Positions 35,281 through 43,697 of a stretch of DNA of 64,000 nucleotides are shown here, in pieces. Position 1 is the first letter of the stretch, and every line of letters starts with the position of its first letter. Location of the stretch: positions 124,001-188,000 of the forward strand of contig JBAQTC010000002.1 in assembly GCA_049296795.1 (NCBI GenBank), given 5' to 3'. The notes under the pieces are model-generated. The model was not told the DNA's origin and searched no databases. It saw nothing but the letters and a program-made list of their open reading frames with translations. This DNA is from CAXNKH01 sp049296795. GTDB lineage: Bacteria > Pseudomonadota > Gammaproteobacteria > Burkholderiales > Burkholderiaceae_C. The position numbers were made by a program, and so were the translations under genes.

Positions 35281-35979
35281 ATGCTGCAATTTTTTTACAA
35301 CGCTGCCCCCAACCCCATGAAAGTGGCTTTGCTGCTAGAGGAGTTAGGTCTACCTTTTGATGCGCATCCGGTTGACACCCGCAAAGGAGAACAGTTTTCG
35401 CCTGAATTCTTGGCCGTCAACCCCAATGGCAAAGTACCCGCCTTGATCGATGGTGATGCCGTTGTTTTTGACAGCAACGCTATTCTGCTCTATTTGGCCG
35501 ATAGGGAACAAAGATTTGTTCCCGCTGCAACGGCGGGCCAGCAGCGTGCCTCCATGCTGTCTTGGTTGATGTTCATTGCCACCGGTATCGGTCCTTTCTC
35601 GGGACAGTCGGTTCACTTTCGCAATGTCGCACCCGAGCCCAAGGAATACGCTTTGAACCGCTACGACTTCGAGGCCCATAGACACTGGCAATTGATTGAG
35701 AACCGGCTGGCGCAAAACCACTACCTGCTCGGTGACAGCTACTCTATCGTCGACATGGCGTTCTGGGGTTGGGCCAGGATGCTGCCCGTGGTCACCGGCC
35801 TGGGTGAGGCCGCCTGGTCACGCTATCCCCAAATCAAACGCTTGCTCGACGAAATTAACACCCGACCCGCGGCCCAAAGAGCCGAGCAGCTCAAGACTCG
35901 CCACGCGTTCAAAGCCGATCTCGACGACGAAGCTCGCCGTTTCATGTTCCCGCAAAACGAAAGACTGAAACCCGCCTGA
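35281..35979 (+). CDS. Glutathione S-transferase family protein, YfcG/Ure2p-like
   Basis: A 232-residue cytosolic GST. The N-terminal thioredoxin fold has FFYNAAPNPMKVALLLEELG, then NPNGKVPALID with the cis-Pro that binds glutathione, and DSNAILLYLAD. The helical C-terminal domain includes YLLGDSYSIVDMAFWGWARM, the family N-capping box. YfcG-type enzymes reduce disulfide bonds; classical conjugation activity is not assured. ATG 35281 is chosen because the upstream frame crosses the divergent AEC gene. The chalcone-isomerase-fold gene follows after 24 bases. Confidence 0.88.
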   Translation: MLQFFYNAAPNPMKVALLLEELGLPFDAHPVDTRKGEQFSPEFLAVNPNGKVPALIDGDAVVFDSNAILLYLADREQRFVPAATAGQQRASMLSWLMFIATGIGPFSGQSVHFRNVAPEPKEYALNRYDFEAHRHWQLIENRLAQNHYLLGDSYSIVDMAFWGWARMLPVVTGLGEAAWSRYPQIKRLLDEINTRPAAQRAEQLKTRHAFKADLDDEARRFMFPQNERLKPA

Positions 35980-36003
35980 GCACGCCACCCCAGGAGCACG
36001 CTT

Positions 36004-36579
36004 ATGAAAAAACCAAATCCAATTATTTCGACTTGTCTTGCCTTGCTATTGGCCGCACCAACCCTGGCCGCAACACTGGAAGGCCTGAGGTTTGAAGATA
36101 GGACCCAACTGGCCGGAACGGAGCTCAAGCTCAACGGCCTGGGCTTGCGCTCTGTTTTCTTCATCAAGGGCTATGTCATCGGGATGTACCTCAACGGCAA
36201 AGCCAGCAATTTGCAGGAAGCTGGCGCCACCGCCGGGCCCAAACGCCTGCATATTCGCTTGCTGCGCGATGTCAGTGCCGAGGATTTCAAGAAATCGATG
36301 GTCGCTGGGATTCAGAAAAATGTGAGTGAAGACCAGATGCTGGCATTACGCGATCGGATCCGCATGCTCGAACATGCCATCGACAGCATTGGTACGGCCA
36401 AAGTGGGCGACACCCTGATGCTTGACTATGTTCCTGAGCGCGGCACGACGCTGAGCCAAAACGACGTCGCCCGGGGCAGCGCGATTCAAGGAGTGGACTT
36501 TTATAATGCGATCCTGGCTATTTATTTAGGGGAAAACCCGGTTGACCGCAATGTCAAAAAAGGTTTATTGAGCCAATAA
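36004..36579 (+). CDS. Exported chalcone-isomerase-fold protein
   Basis: A 191-residue protein with a Sec signal (about residues 1-22, ending APTLAA) and a mature domain typical of bacterial chalcone isomerase-like proteins: LEGLRFEDRTQLAGTELKLN, FFIKGYVIGMYLN, KRLHIRLLRDVSAEDF and LMLDYVPERGTTL. Bacterial members are periplasmic, and most lack proven flavonoid isomerase activity; some bind fatty acids. A CAGGAG element lies 9 bases before ATG 36004. It sits between the GST and a Bug receptor, with no pathway implied. Confidence 0.8.
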   Translation: MKKPNPIISTCLALLLAAPTLAATLEGLRFEDRTQLAGTELKLNGLGLRSVFFIKGYVIGMYLNGKASNLQEAGATAGPKRLHIRLLRDVSAEDFKKSMVAGIQKNVSEDQMLALRDRIRMLEHAIDSIGTAKVGDTLMLDYVPERGTTLSQNDVARGSAIQGVDFYNAILAIYLGENPVDRNVKKGLLSQ

Positions 36580-36642
36580 ACCATCCCCTGAATGAAACTG
36601 TCTATTTTCCGCACCTTATTTCCCATCAGGAAGCTATTCAAC

Positions 36643-37605
36643 ATGCTACGTCGCACTCTTTTCGCCTTGACCCTGCTGAGCACAACCGGCTCGGTCTTGG
36701 CCCAAGCCTATCCCAACAAGGTCATCAAACTGCAAGTGCCGTTCGCACCGGGCGGTACCACCGACATCATTGCCCGGGTTATCGCTGAGCCCCTGGGCAA
36801 AGCCCTGGGTCAGGTGGTAGTGATTGAAAACAAAGCCGGTGGTGGTGGTGTGATTGGTGCCCTGGAGACGGTCAGGTCTGCCCCCGATGGTTATTCGCTG
36901 GGAATGGCCACCATTTCAACGACGGCAGCCAACCCCGCGATCAATCCCAAGATCCCTTACAACCCGCTGACTGATTTCACGCCCATCATCAACATCGCAG
37001 CCACGCCCAATGTGATTGCGGTTCACCCTTCCTTCCCGGCCAAAAATTACAAGGACTTTGTTGCCGAGCTGAAAAAATCGCCTGGGAAATATTCCTACGC
37101 CTCGTCGGGCACTGGCGGTATCGGCCATTTGCAGATGGAGCTTTACAAGAGCTTGAGCCATACCTTTGTCATCCACATCCCTTACCGTGGCGCGGGCCCA
37201 GCACTCAACGACACGGTGGCCGGCCAGGTTCCAATTATTTTTGACAACCTGCCTTCGACCCTGCCCTTTATTCAGACCCAGAAGCTAGTTCCGATCGTAG
37301 TGGCAGCTCCACATCGGCTGGCGCAAATGCCCCAAGTTCCGACATTCAAGGAAGTGGGACTGGAGCCCGTGAACCGTATGGCTTATTACGGCATCTTGGC
37401 GCCCAAGGGCCTGCCCAAGGATATCGTTGACAAAATCAACTCCGCCACCCGCAAAGCATTGGAAGATCCGGCCGTCAGAAAACGGATTGAAGACACCGGG
37501 TCGATCGTGATCGGTAACTCACCGGAACAATTTGCAGCGCAAATCAAGGCCGAATTCGAAGTCTATAAAAAAGTGGTTGACAGCGCCCAACTCAAACTCG
37601 ATTGA
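36643..37605 (+). CDS. Tripartite tricarboxylate transporter receptor (Bug family)
   Basis: A 320-residue periplasmic solute receptor. The signal peptide ends at LSTTGSVLAQA, and the mature chain starts YPNKVIKLQVPFAPGGTTDIIAR, the Bug hallmark that folds around the ligand carboxylate. VIENKAGGGGVIGA, GYSLGMATIST and FDNLPSTLPF follow. Bug proteins bind small carboxylates or amino-acid-like ligands. No TctA/TctB membrane genes are near, so it is an orphan receptor, as is common in Burkholderiales. ATG 36643 has AGGAAG upstream; an earlier in-frame ATG at 36592 would give a long non-signal extension. Confidence 0.87.
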   Translation: MLRRTLFALTLLSTTGSVLAQAYPNKVIKLQVPFAPGGTTDIIARVIAEPLGKALGQVVVIENKAGGGGVIGALETVRSAPDGYSLGMATISTTAANPAINPKIPYNPLTDFTPIINIAATPNVIAVHPSFPAKNYKDFVAELKKSPGKYSYASSGTGGIGHLQMELYKSLSHTFVIHIPYRGAGPALNDTVAGQVPIIFDNLPSTLPFIQTQKLVPIVVAAPHRLAQMPQVPTFKEVGLEPVNRMAYYGILAPKGLPKDIVDKINSATRKALEDPAVRKRIEDTGSIVIGNSPEQFAAQIKAEFEVYKKVVDSAQLKLD

Positions 37606-37624
37606 GCTAAGCTGTCATACGCTT

Positions 37625-38527
37625 GTGGCAGAACCTGACTCCCGTATCGATGGCTTCATAGACGCCCTCTGGCTGGAGCAGGGACTGTCGAAAAACACGC
37701 TGAGCGCCTACCGGCGCGACCTCACGCTTTACGCCGCTTGGCTGCTGCAGCGCAGCGTCCGTTTGACGGAATCGACTGAAGTCGATCTCAATGCTTATTT
37801 TTCCGCCAAACACGCCAGCAGCAAAGCCAGCACGGCGAACCGTCGCCTGACCGTTTTCAAACGCTATTTCCGCTGGGCTTTGCGTGAACACCTGATTTCA
37901 GCGGATCCGACGTTGAAATTGCAAGCGGCCAAACAGGGGCTGCGCACCCCCAAGACCCTGAGCGAAGCCCAGGTCGAAGCTTTGTTAGCAGCGCCTGATG
38001 TGGCCACTGCGCTTGGCATACGCGAGCGCACCATGCTCGAACTGATGTACGCCAGTGGTCTGCGCGTCAGCGAACTGGTCAGTCTGAAGACTTTCAATAT
38101 CAGCCTGACCGAACATGTGTTGCGGGTTTTCGGCAAAGGCAACAAGGAACGACTGGTTCCTTTTGGCGAACAAGCAGCGCTCTGGCTGAGCAACTACCTC
38201 GGTCAAGCCCGGGGCGATCTGCTCTCGGGCAAGCAAACCGATGCCTTGTTTGTCAGCAGCCGCGGCAGCCAAGCCGGAACCGCCATGAGTCGGGTCATGT
38301 TTTGGAAAATTGTCAAAACCCACGCCCACGCTGCCGGCATTCACACACCCTTATCACCGCACACGCTGCGCCACGCTTTTGCCACCCATCTGCTCAACCA
38401 TGGCGCCGATTTACGTGCTGTACAAATGTTGCTCGGTCACGCCGATATTTCCACCACCACCATCTACACCCATGTGGCACGGGAACGGCTCAAAGCGATC
38501 CACTCACAGCATCACCCCCGGGCTTAA
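37625..38527 (+). CDS. xerD: Site-specific tyrosine recombinase XerD
   Basis: XerD, with XerC, resolves chromosome dimers at dif under FtsK control. From GTG 37625 the 300-residue product has a SAM-like N-terminal domain (WLEQGLSKNTLSAYRRDL) and the full catalytic set: Arg in ASGLRVSELV, Lys in GKGNKERLVP, HTLRHAFATHLL, His in LLGHADISTT, and the Tyr nucleophile in IYTHVARERL. The ending HPRA is typical of XerD. The frame stays open further upstream, overlapping the Bug gene, but the GTG gives the normal length. It converges on queG. Confidence 0.92.
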   Translation: MAEPDSRIDGFIDALWLEQGLSKNTLSAYRRDLTLYAAWLLQRSVRLTESTEVDLNAYFSAKHASSKASTANRRLTVFKRYFRWALREHLISADPTLKLQAAKQGLRTPKTLSEAQVEALLAAPDVATALGIRERTMLELMYASGLRVSELVSLKTFNISLTEHVLRVFGKGNKERLVPFGEQAALWLSNYLGQARGDLLSGKQTDALFVSSRGSQAGTAMSRVMFWKIVKTHAHAAGIHTPLSPHTLRHAFATHLLNHGADLRAVQMLLGHADISTTTIYTHVARERLKAIHSQHHPRA

Positions 38528-38544
38528 TCAGGATCGATTCAAAG

Positions 38545-39642
38545 TCAGCCACAAGTCAGGGCCCAAGCCACATGTTCTCGCACCAGCGCGCTGGGGTGAA
38601 GGCTTCGAGCGCGCAAAGCACTTTCAACCGGTTCGCGCTGCTCAGCAGAATTGGCGCTGTGCAAGGCGTTGCCCATGGCCACGGCCAAATTGCGCAACCA
38701 GCGCTCATGGCCAATGCGCCGGATCGGACTGCCTTCAGTGAAATGCAAAAATTCGGTTTCAGTCCAGCCCATCAGGACCACCAATTGCTGCCCTGTTAAA
38801 CCCTGGCGCTCATCAAAATCGGGCAACGCACTGCGCTGGGCAAACTTATTCCAGGGGCAAATCAATTGGCAATCGTCGCAGCCATAAATACGGTTACCAA
38901 TCAAGGGGCGCAACTCCAGCGCAATGGCGCCCGCATGCTCAATCGTGAGGTAAGAAATACAGCGCCGGGCATCAAGCTGGTACGGCGCCACGATGGCCTG
39001 GGTCGGGCAGATGTTGATGCAGGCTTGGCAACTGCCACAATGATCGGACACAGCCTCGCTAACGGGCAGTTCCAGATCAACATAAATCTCGCCCAAGAAA
39101 AACATTGACCCCGCTTCACGATTGAGCACCAAGGTGTGCTTGCCGCGCCAACCTTGGCCGCTGCGGGTTGCCAGTTCAGCTTCTAGTACCGGCGCCGAAT
39201 CAGTAAACCCCCGGTAACCAAAAGCGCCGATCTGTCCCGTGATTCGATCACAGAGTTTTTGCAAGCGGGCGCGCAACACTTTGTGGTAATCCCGACCCCG
39301 CGCGTAAACCGACACCACGGCTTCTTCGGGTCGATCCAGTCGGTCCAGCTCGAGGCCCTGCCAGGCTGCAGCCGTGCTTCTAGGCAGGTAATCCATGCGC
39401 ACGGTGATCACACTGACCGTGCCCTTGACCAGCTCAGCCGGCCGCGCCCGTTTCAGGCCATGGGCCGCCATATAAGCCATCTCGCCATGAAAACCACGCG
39501 CCAGCCAGGCCACCAAACCGGGCTCGGCGGAGCTCAGATCGACACCACTGACGCCAATTTGGGAGAATCCGAGTTCCAGGGCCCAAGCCCGAATCAGGGA
39601 AACCAATTGACCGCTGTTGATGTGAGAGGGGGGAATAGCCAC
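38545..39642 (-). CDS. queG: Epoxyqueuosine reductase
   Basis: QueG reduces epoxyqueuosine to queuosine in the tRNA wobble base, using cobalamin and two 4Fe-4S clusters. The 365-residue protein has the B12-binding N-terminal part with ARGRDYHKVLRARLQKL and a ferredoxin-like segment, CGSCQACINICPTQAI, with the second cluster set in CISYLTIEH and CDDCQLICPWN. A HEAT-like C-terminal region follows. The start is GTG at 39642, overlapping the 5' end of the divergent tsaE gene by about 20 bases. The queG/tsaE divergent pair is common in betaproteobacteria. Confidence 0.93.
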   Translation of the reverse strand: MAIPPSHINSGQLVSLIRAWALELGFSQIGVSGVDLSSAEPGLVAWLARGFHGEMAYMAAHGLKRARPAELVKGTVSVITVRMDYLPRSTAAAWQGLELDRLDRPEEAVVSVYARGRDYHKVLRARLQKLCDRITGQIGAFGYRGFTDSAPVLEAELATRSGQGWRGKHTLVLNREAGSMFFLGEIYVDLELPVSEAVSDHCGSCQACINICPTQAIVAPYQLDARRCISYLTIEHAGAIALELRPLIGNRIYGCDDCQLICPWNKFAQRSALPDFDERQGLTGQQLVVLMGWTETEFLHFTEGSPIRRIGHERWLRNLAVAMGNALHSANSAEQREPVESALRARSLHPSALVREHVAWALTCG

Positions 39643-40113
39643 CCGCCCATTGTAAAAAGTTTAGTTTGGCAGTCTGAACTGCAGACCCGCCTATTTGCCT
39701 GTGCGCTGGCAGAGCAGGCCGACTTGTGCCATGCTTTTATTCAATTGCAAGGCGATCTGGGCGCCGGAAAGACCACACTGGTGCGACATCTTTTGCATGC
39801 CTTAGGTGTGACCGGTCGCATCAAAAGTCCGACCTATGCGGTGGTGGAACAGTACGAACTGCCCGCGTTCAAGGTCTGGCATTTTGATTTTTACCGCTTT
39901 CATGATCCGCGCGAATGGGAAGAAGCAGGTTTTCGTGACATCTTTGCCGGCCCCGGTCTCAAACTGGCAGAGTGGCCGGAAAAAGCCGGCTCTCATTTGC
40001 CCCATGCCGATTTAGTGCTGCACATCGAAACACGCGACGACTCATCCCGGCAGGTCAGCCTGAGCGCCCAGACCCCGATCGGAGAAGCCTTGTTGCAAGG
40101 AATTGTTCAATGA
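39622..40113 (+). CDS. tsaE: tRNA threonylcarbamoyladenosine synthesis ATPase TsaE
   Basis: TsaE is the ATPase that recycles the TsaB-TsaD-TsaC machinery making t6A37 in tRNA. The core has Walker A GDLGAGKTTLVRHLL, then RIKSPTYAVVEQYE, HFDFYRFHDPREWEEAG and LAEWPEKAG, which are the family signatures. The start is uncertain: GTG 39622 gives 163 residues and is the closest standard start, but its ribosome site is weak and it overlaps divergent queG. The long frame upstream is antisense to queG and not coding. It is coupled to amiC by an ATGA overlap. Confidence 0.9.
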   Translation: MRGGNSHPPIVKSLVWQSELQTRLFACALAEQADLCHAFIQLQGDLGAGKTTLVRHLLHALGVTGRIKSPTYAVVEQYELPAFKVWHFDFYRFHDPREWEEAGFRDIFAGPGLKLAEWPEKAGSHLPHADLVLHIETRDDSSRQVSLSAQTPIGEALLQGIVQ

Positions 40114-41411
40114 AACGCCGGACTTTGATGCACGCTGGTGCTCTGGTCTTGTTGCTGGGTCGCCAGCAAATTGCTTGGGGAACAACGATTTTGGCTGTCA
40201 GGCTGTGGCCAGCACCCGACTACACGCGCGTCACCATCGAGTCCAGTAACGAAATTAAATTCAAGCAGCAATTTGTGCCCGAGCCGCCCCGACTCGCCGT
40301 CGACATCGAAGGCATAGAACTCAATGCGGCCTTGAGCGAATTGGTTGCCAAACTCCGACCCGACGATCCCCATATCGCTGGCATCCGGATTGGCCAATTT
40401 GCGCCCGGCGTGGTGCGCTTGGTGCTCGATCTCAAGCAACCCATGCAACCCCAAGTCTTCACCTTGGCACCGGTGGCCAGTTATCAGCATCGCCTGGTGT
40501 TTGATCTCTACCCACGCCAATTGAATGACCCCTTGGAGGCTTTGATCGCCGAACGGCTCAAGGAATTGGGGCCCATCCCAGCGGGCACACCTGACCCGCT
40601 GGGAGACCTGATGGCCCAATCAGCCGGCAAACGTGGCAGCGTCACCTCAGCACCGGCCACCAGTGCCCCAGCTGCGCTGCCCCAAACCGATCGATTGATC
40701 ATCGTCGCGCTCGACCCCGGTCACGGCGGCGAAGATCCGGGTGCGGTGGGTCCCCATGGAACCCGAGAAAAAGACGTGGTGCTGAGCGTTGCGCAACTGC
40801 TGCGTGATCGCATCAACAGCAGCCGGGTCAAAGGCGGGACCATGCGGGCCTTTCTGACACGAGATGCCGATTTTTTTGTGCCTCTGCATGTGCGAGTGGA
40901 CAAAGCCAGGCGGGTCCAGGCCGATCTGTTTGTCAGCATTCATGCCGATGCATTTTTCACCCCAACGGCTGGTGGTGCCAGTGTATTTGCCCTGAGTCAG
41001 GGCGCAGCGTCGAGCAGTATGGCGCGCTGGATGGCCGACAAAGAGAATAAGGCTGATTTGATTGGTGGTCTCAACGTCAAGGCCAAGGATGCGCATGTGC
41101 AAAGGGTTTTGCTCGACATGAGCACGACCGCACAAATCAACGACAGCATCAAGCTCGGCAGCGCCATGTTGAGCGAAATTTCGCAGGTGGGGCGCTTGCA
41201 CAAGCGCCAGGTGGAACAAGCGGGTTTCGCCGTACTCAAAGCGCCCGACATGCCCAGCGTTTTGGTCGAAACCGCTTTCATCAGCAACCCCGATGAAGAG
41301 GCCAAGCTCAAAAGCCCTGCCTACCAACAGAGCTTGGCCGATGCACTGATGCGTGGCATCAGCGCTTATTTTGAGAAAAACCCGCCGCTGGCGCGCAATC
41401 GCAGCGTTTAG
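40110..41411 (+). CDS. amiC: N-acetylmuramoyl-L-alanine amidase (AmiC type)
   Basis: A 433-residue exported amidase that splits peptidoglycan side chains from the glycan at the division septum. The N-terminal MKRRTLMHAGALVLLLG has paired Arg residues and could be a Tat signal, as for E. coli AmiC. An AMIN targeting domain (about residues 30-150, with VDIEGIELNAALSEL) precedes the Amidase_3 zinc domain: ALDPGHGGEDPGA, SIHADAF and a Glu in VLVETAFISN. It begins within the tsaE stop. In many proteobacteria mutL comes next; here mutL is 21.6 kb away. Confidence 0.92.
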   Translation: MKRRTLMHAGALVLLLGRQQIAWGTTILAVRLWPAPDYTRVTIESSNEIKFKQQFVPEPPRLAVDIEGIELNAALSELVAKLRPDDPHIAGIRIGQFAPGVVRLVLDLKQPMQPQVFTLAPVASYQHRLVFDLYPRQLNDPLEALIAERLKELGPIPAGTPDPLGDLMAQSAGKRGSVTSAPATSAPAALPQTDRLIIVALDPGHGGEDPGAVGPHGTREKDVVLSVAQLLRDRINSSRVKGGTMRAFLTRDADFFVPLHVRVDKARRVQADLFVSIHADAFFTPTAGGASVFALSQGAASSSMARWMADKENKADLIGGLNVKAKDAHVQRVLLDMSTTAQINDSIKLGSAMLSEISQVGRLHKRQVEQAGFAVLKAPDMPSVLVETAFISNPDEEAKLKSPAYQQSLADALMRGISAYFEKNPPLARNRSV

Positions 41412-41550
41412 CAAGCTGCTGCAATACAGGCCACCAACCCTGCCAGCACCTTCGCTTGCAACGGTCATGGGGCTTCTTGCCAGAACCCGCGCTAGGCGGG
41501 CGGCGTGGCTGGGCGCAGCAAAGTTTTAATTCCCCTGTGCTGGCGCTGCT

Positions 41551-41635
41551 GAGACCGGGGTAAATAGCTCCGCGGCTGTCCCCTGCCCTTCGGGCTCCTC
41601 CTTGATGCCGCTGCGCCATTCACCCCAATCTCATC
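41551..41635 (+). repeat. Dispersed repeat, segment 1, copy near amiC
   Basis: An 85-base block that recurs at 59653-59737 with about five mismatches by eye. Both contain GCTCCGCGGCTGTCCCC and CCTTCGGGCTCCTCCTT. Just upstream, CGCGCTAGGCGGGCGGCGTG at 41489-41510 also recurs at 47688-47709. It belongs to the 556-base gene-free gap after amiC. Confidence 0.75.
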
Positions 41636-41724
41636 TTCGAAAATTGACACTGGCTTGGATCAGAACGGCGCTCAGCTCTCGCTGTTTGGATTCCTTTTTA
41701 CCGAGACAGCACTGCTGTTGAGGC

Positions 41725-41895
41725 CGGCGGTGCGGGTGTCCGGGCGCAGGCCCGATTCGCGGTTGCTACACAGCTGGTGCGATAAAAACGGTGTTGACGC
41801 CAAGATCTTTAACTGAACCGACTACCGCCCGCGAGCCTGGGCTGGAGAACGGGCACCCAATCCTCCGGCCACAGCCAATACCTACGCGCGCAACT
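41725..41895 (+). repeat. Dispersed repeat, segment 2, copy A
   Basis: First copy of a roughly 150-170 base element found again at 47905, 48320 and 59825. It opens with GGTGCGGGTGTCCGGGCGC, containing a GGGC-GCAG-GCCC hairpin, then CCCGATTCGCGGTTGCTACA. About 100 bases later comes GCGAGCCTGGGCTGGAGAAC. The middle part varies between copies. No coding capacity is credible here, and no recombinase lies beside it. Confidence 0.75.
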
Positions 41896-41967
41896 GATGT
41901 GTGTAGCCTCACACTAACACGCGGAAATTTAGGCGCAACAATGAATTGAAATCTGATCTCAATTAGA

Positions 41968-43047
41968 TTACAGAGCAGCAGCGATCTGAGCGACAAAAGC
42001 CGGGAAATGCGCCGGGTCGAGCCAGCGTGACACCACCACGGTCTGCGCTAGCGGGTCGATCCAAACAGTGTTGCCCCCTGCTCCCACCATGAAGTAACTT
42101 TGCGCACTGGCACCGGGGAAGTTTTTCCCCTCGGGGTTGAGCCAGGTGAGCCAGCCATAAAAAGGCGCCAGCTGGCAGGGTTGGCTCATGCGCCTAACCC
42201 AAGAGGCCGGCAGCAATGAGCGCTGCTGTCCCGGCTCACCCCACTGCCCTTCTTGCAGCATCAATTGACCGATCAGCGCCTGGTCGTTGGCACTGATCGA
42301 AACGCCGCCACCCCAGTGCGTTCCGCCCGGGACCGATTGCAGGCGTTGTGCCGGCTGCCCCTGCGTGGCGGGCAGATCAACCCAGCTATTCTCATATCCG
42401 ATCCAGCTGAAATTCGAGCCCGCTCCCAACGGTTGCAAAATAGCTTCCTGAAAAACTTCGGGCAAGGGTTGACGAAAGAGATGGAGCAAGGCCAGCGCCA
42501 GCTGATTGATCCGGACATCGTTGTATTCCCAATAGCTGCCGGGCGATTGCAGCGGCCGTGCACTGCCCTTGACGCCACTGACCGGTTTCGGGTCAAACGC
42601 CAGCGTACGGTAACGATCGACCTGGTCTGGGATACCAAAACAGCTCCCTTCCCACTCACTGGTCTGGGTGAACAAATGGGTCCAGCTGATGCTTCGGTTG
42701 TGCTCGCTGTCAAAACCGATACCGGGCAGGCGCTGACACACCGGCTGCTCCGGGTCGGGCAACAGGCCACGGGCGTGGGCGACCCCAGCCAGCAAGACCA
42801 GGTAAGTTTTAGCGACACTGAAGGTGTGATCAGCGCGCGCTGGCTCCCCCCAACGCCGCAAGACCTTGCCATCTTTCAGAATCACGCCCGAGACCGGACC
42901 TCGCTCGTGCACCGGTCCGAACAAACGGTTCCAAGGAGGGGTGTCGACCTGGTGAATGCCCCATTTCTCGGGCTCACGCTGTGGGTCACGGGTCCATGGC
43001 ATTTCATGGGCCTGGGTAAAAGCAATGGCTTGGTCAAGTGCAGTCAT
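41968..43047 (-). CDS. Serine hydrolase, beta-lactamase superfamily
   Basis: A 359-residue protein with the penicillin-binding/beta-lactamase fold. The nucleophile motif is SVAK (Ser77-Lys80), the second motif YND occurs in SYWEYNDVRINQL, and HWGGG in THWGGGVSIS fits the third. No signal peptide is present, so it is probably cytosolic, as for 6-aminohexanoate hydrolases and some esterases. It is unrelated at the N-terminus to the serine hydrolase at 22.2 kb. Its ATG touches the DedA stop, so it is the last gene of an FAD-hydroxylase, DedA, hydrolase run. Confidence 0.78.
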   Translation of the reverse strand: MTALDQAIAFTQAHEMPWTRDPQREPEKWGIHQVDTPPWNRLFGPVHERGPVSGVILKDGKVLRRWGEPARADHTFSVAKTYLVLLAGVAHARGLLPDPEQPVCQRLPGIGFDSEHNRSISWTHLFTQTSEWEGSCFGIPDQVDRYRTLAFDPKPVSGVKGSARPLQSPGSYWEYNDVRINQLALALLHLFRQPLPEVFQEAILQPLGAGSNFSWIGYENSWVDLPATQGQPAQRLQSVPGGTHWGGGVSISANDQALIGQLMLQEGQWGEPGQQRSLLPASWVRRMSQPCQLAPFYGWLTWLNPEGKNFPGASAQSYFMVGAGGNTVWIDPLAQTVVVSRWLDPAHFPAFVAQIAAAL

Positions 43048-43686
43048 TTAAACCTTCTGTTTAGCTTTCCAACTTCCGAACAACACCAACAGTCCCGGTA
43101 CCAGGATCAAAGCCCAGATGATCTTGTCAAGATGGGCTTTGACCCAGGGGAAGTTGCCGAAAAAATACCCCGCCGTAACGATGGAGCCGACCCACAATAG
43201 GCCACCGCTGACATCGTAGAGGCTGAACTTGCGACGCGTCATCTGCGCCACGCCGGCGACAAACGGCGCAAAAGTGCGCAGGAACGGCATGAAGCGCGCA
43301 GCGACGATGGTGATGCCGCCATATTTCTCATAAAAAGCGTGGGCCTGGTCAAACGCGCGTTTGTTGAAGTAGCGCGAATCCTCCCACTGGAACACCTTGG
43401 GTCCGAAATATCGGCCTACCGTGTAGTTGCATTGGTTACCCAAAACCGCCGCTGCCCACAACAAGCCCAGCGTCAGTGGGTAACTCATCAGGCCGACGCC
43501 GCACAAAGCACCCACCACGAATAACAAAGAGTCACCCGGGAGAAACGGCATCACCACCACACCGGTTTCAACAAAAATAATCAAAAACAACAGGGCATAG
43601 ACCCAGAGCCCATAGTTCTGCACAAAAGATTCCAAGTGCTTGTCAACGTGCAGAATGAAATCAATTAAAAAAGTAAAAATTTCCAT
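43048..43686 (-). CDS. DedA family membrane protein
   Basis: A 212-residue inner-membrane protein of the DedA/VTT superfamily, implicated in phospholipid (undecaprenyl phosphate or phosphatidylethanolamine) flipping and envelope homeostasis. Key motifs are present: FVETGVVVMPFLPGDSLLF, NYTVGRYFG, and ARFMPFLRTFAPFVAGVAQM with the conserved Arg/Pro residues. Four or five hydrophobic helices are seen. It is 11 bases after the FAD hydroxylase gene and directly abuts the serine hydrolase gene, so the three look like one operon, although a functional link is not obvious. Confidence 0.86.
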   Translation of the reverse strand: MEIFTFLIDFILHVDKHLESFVQNYGLWVYALLFLIIFVETGVVVMPFLPGDSLLFVVGALCGVGLMSYPLTLGLLWAAAVLGNQCNYTVGRYFGPKVFQWEDSRYFNKRAFDQAHAFYEKYGGITIVAARFMPFLRTFAPFVAGVAQMTRRKFSLYDVSGGLLWVGSIVTAGYFFGNFPWVKAHLDKIIWALILVPGLLVLFGSWKAKQKV

Positions 43687-43697
43687 GGGTCGAATTA

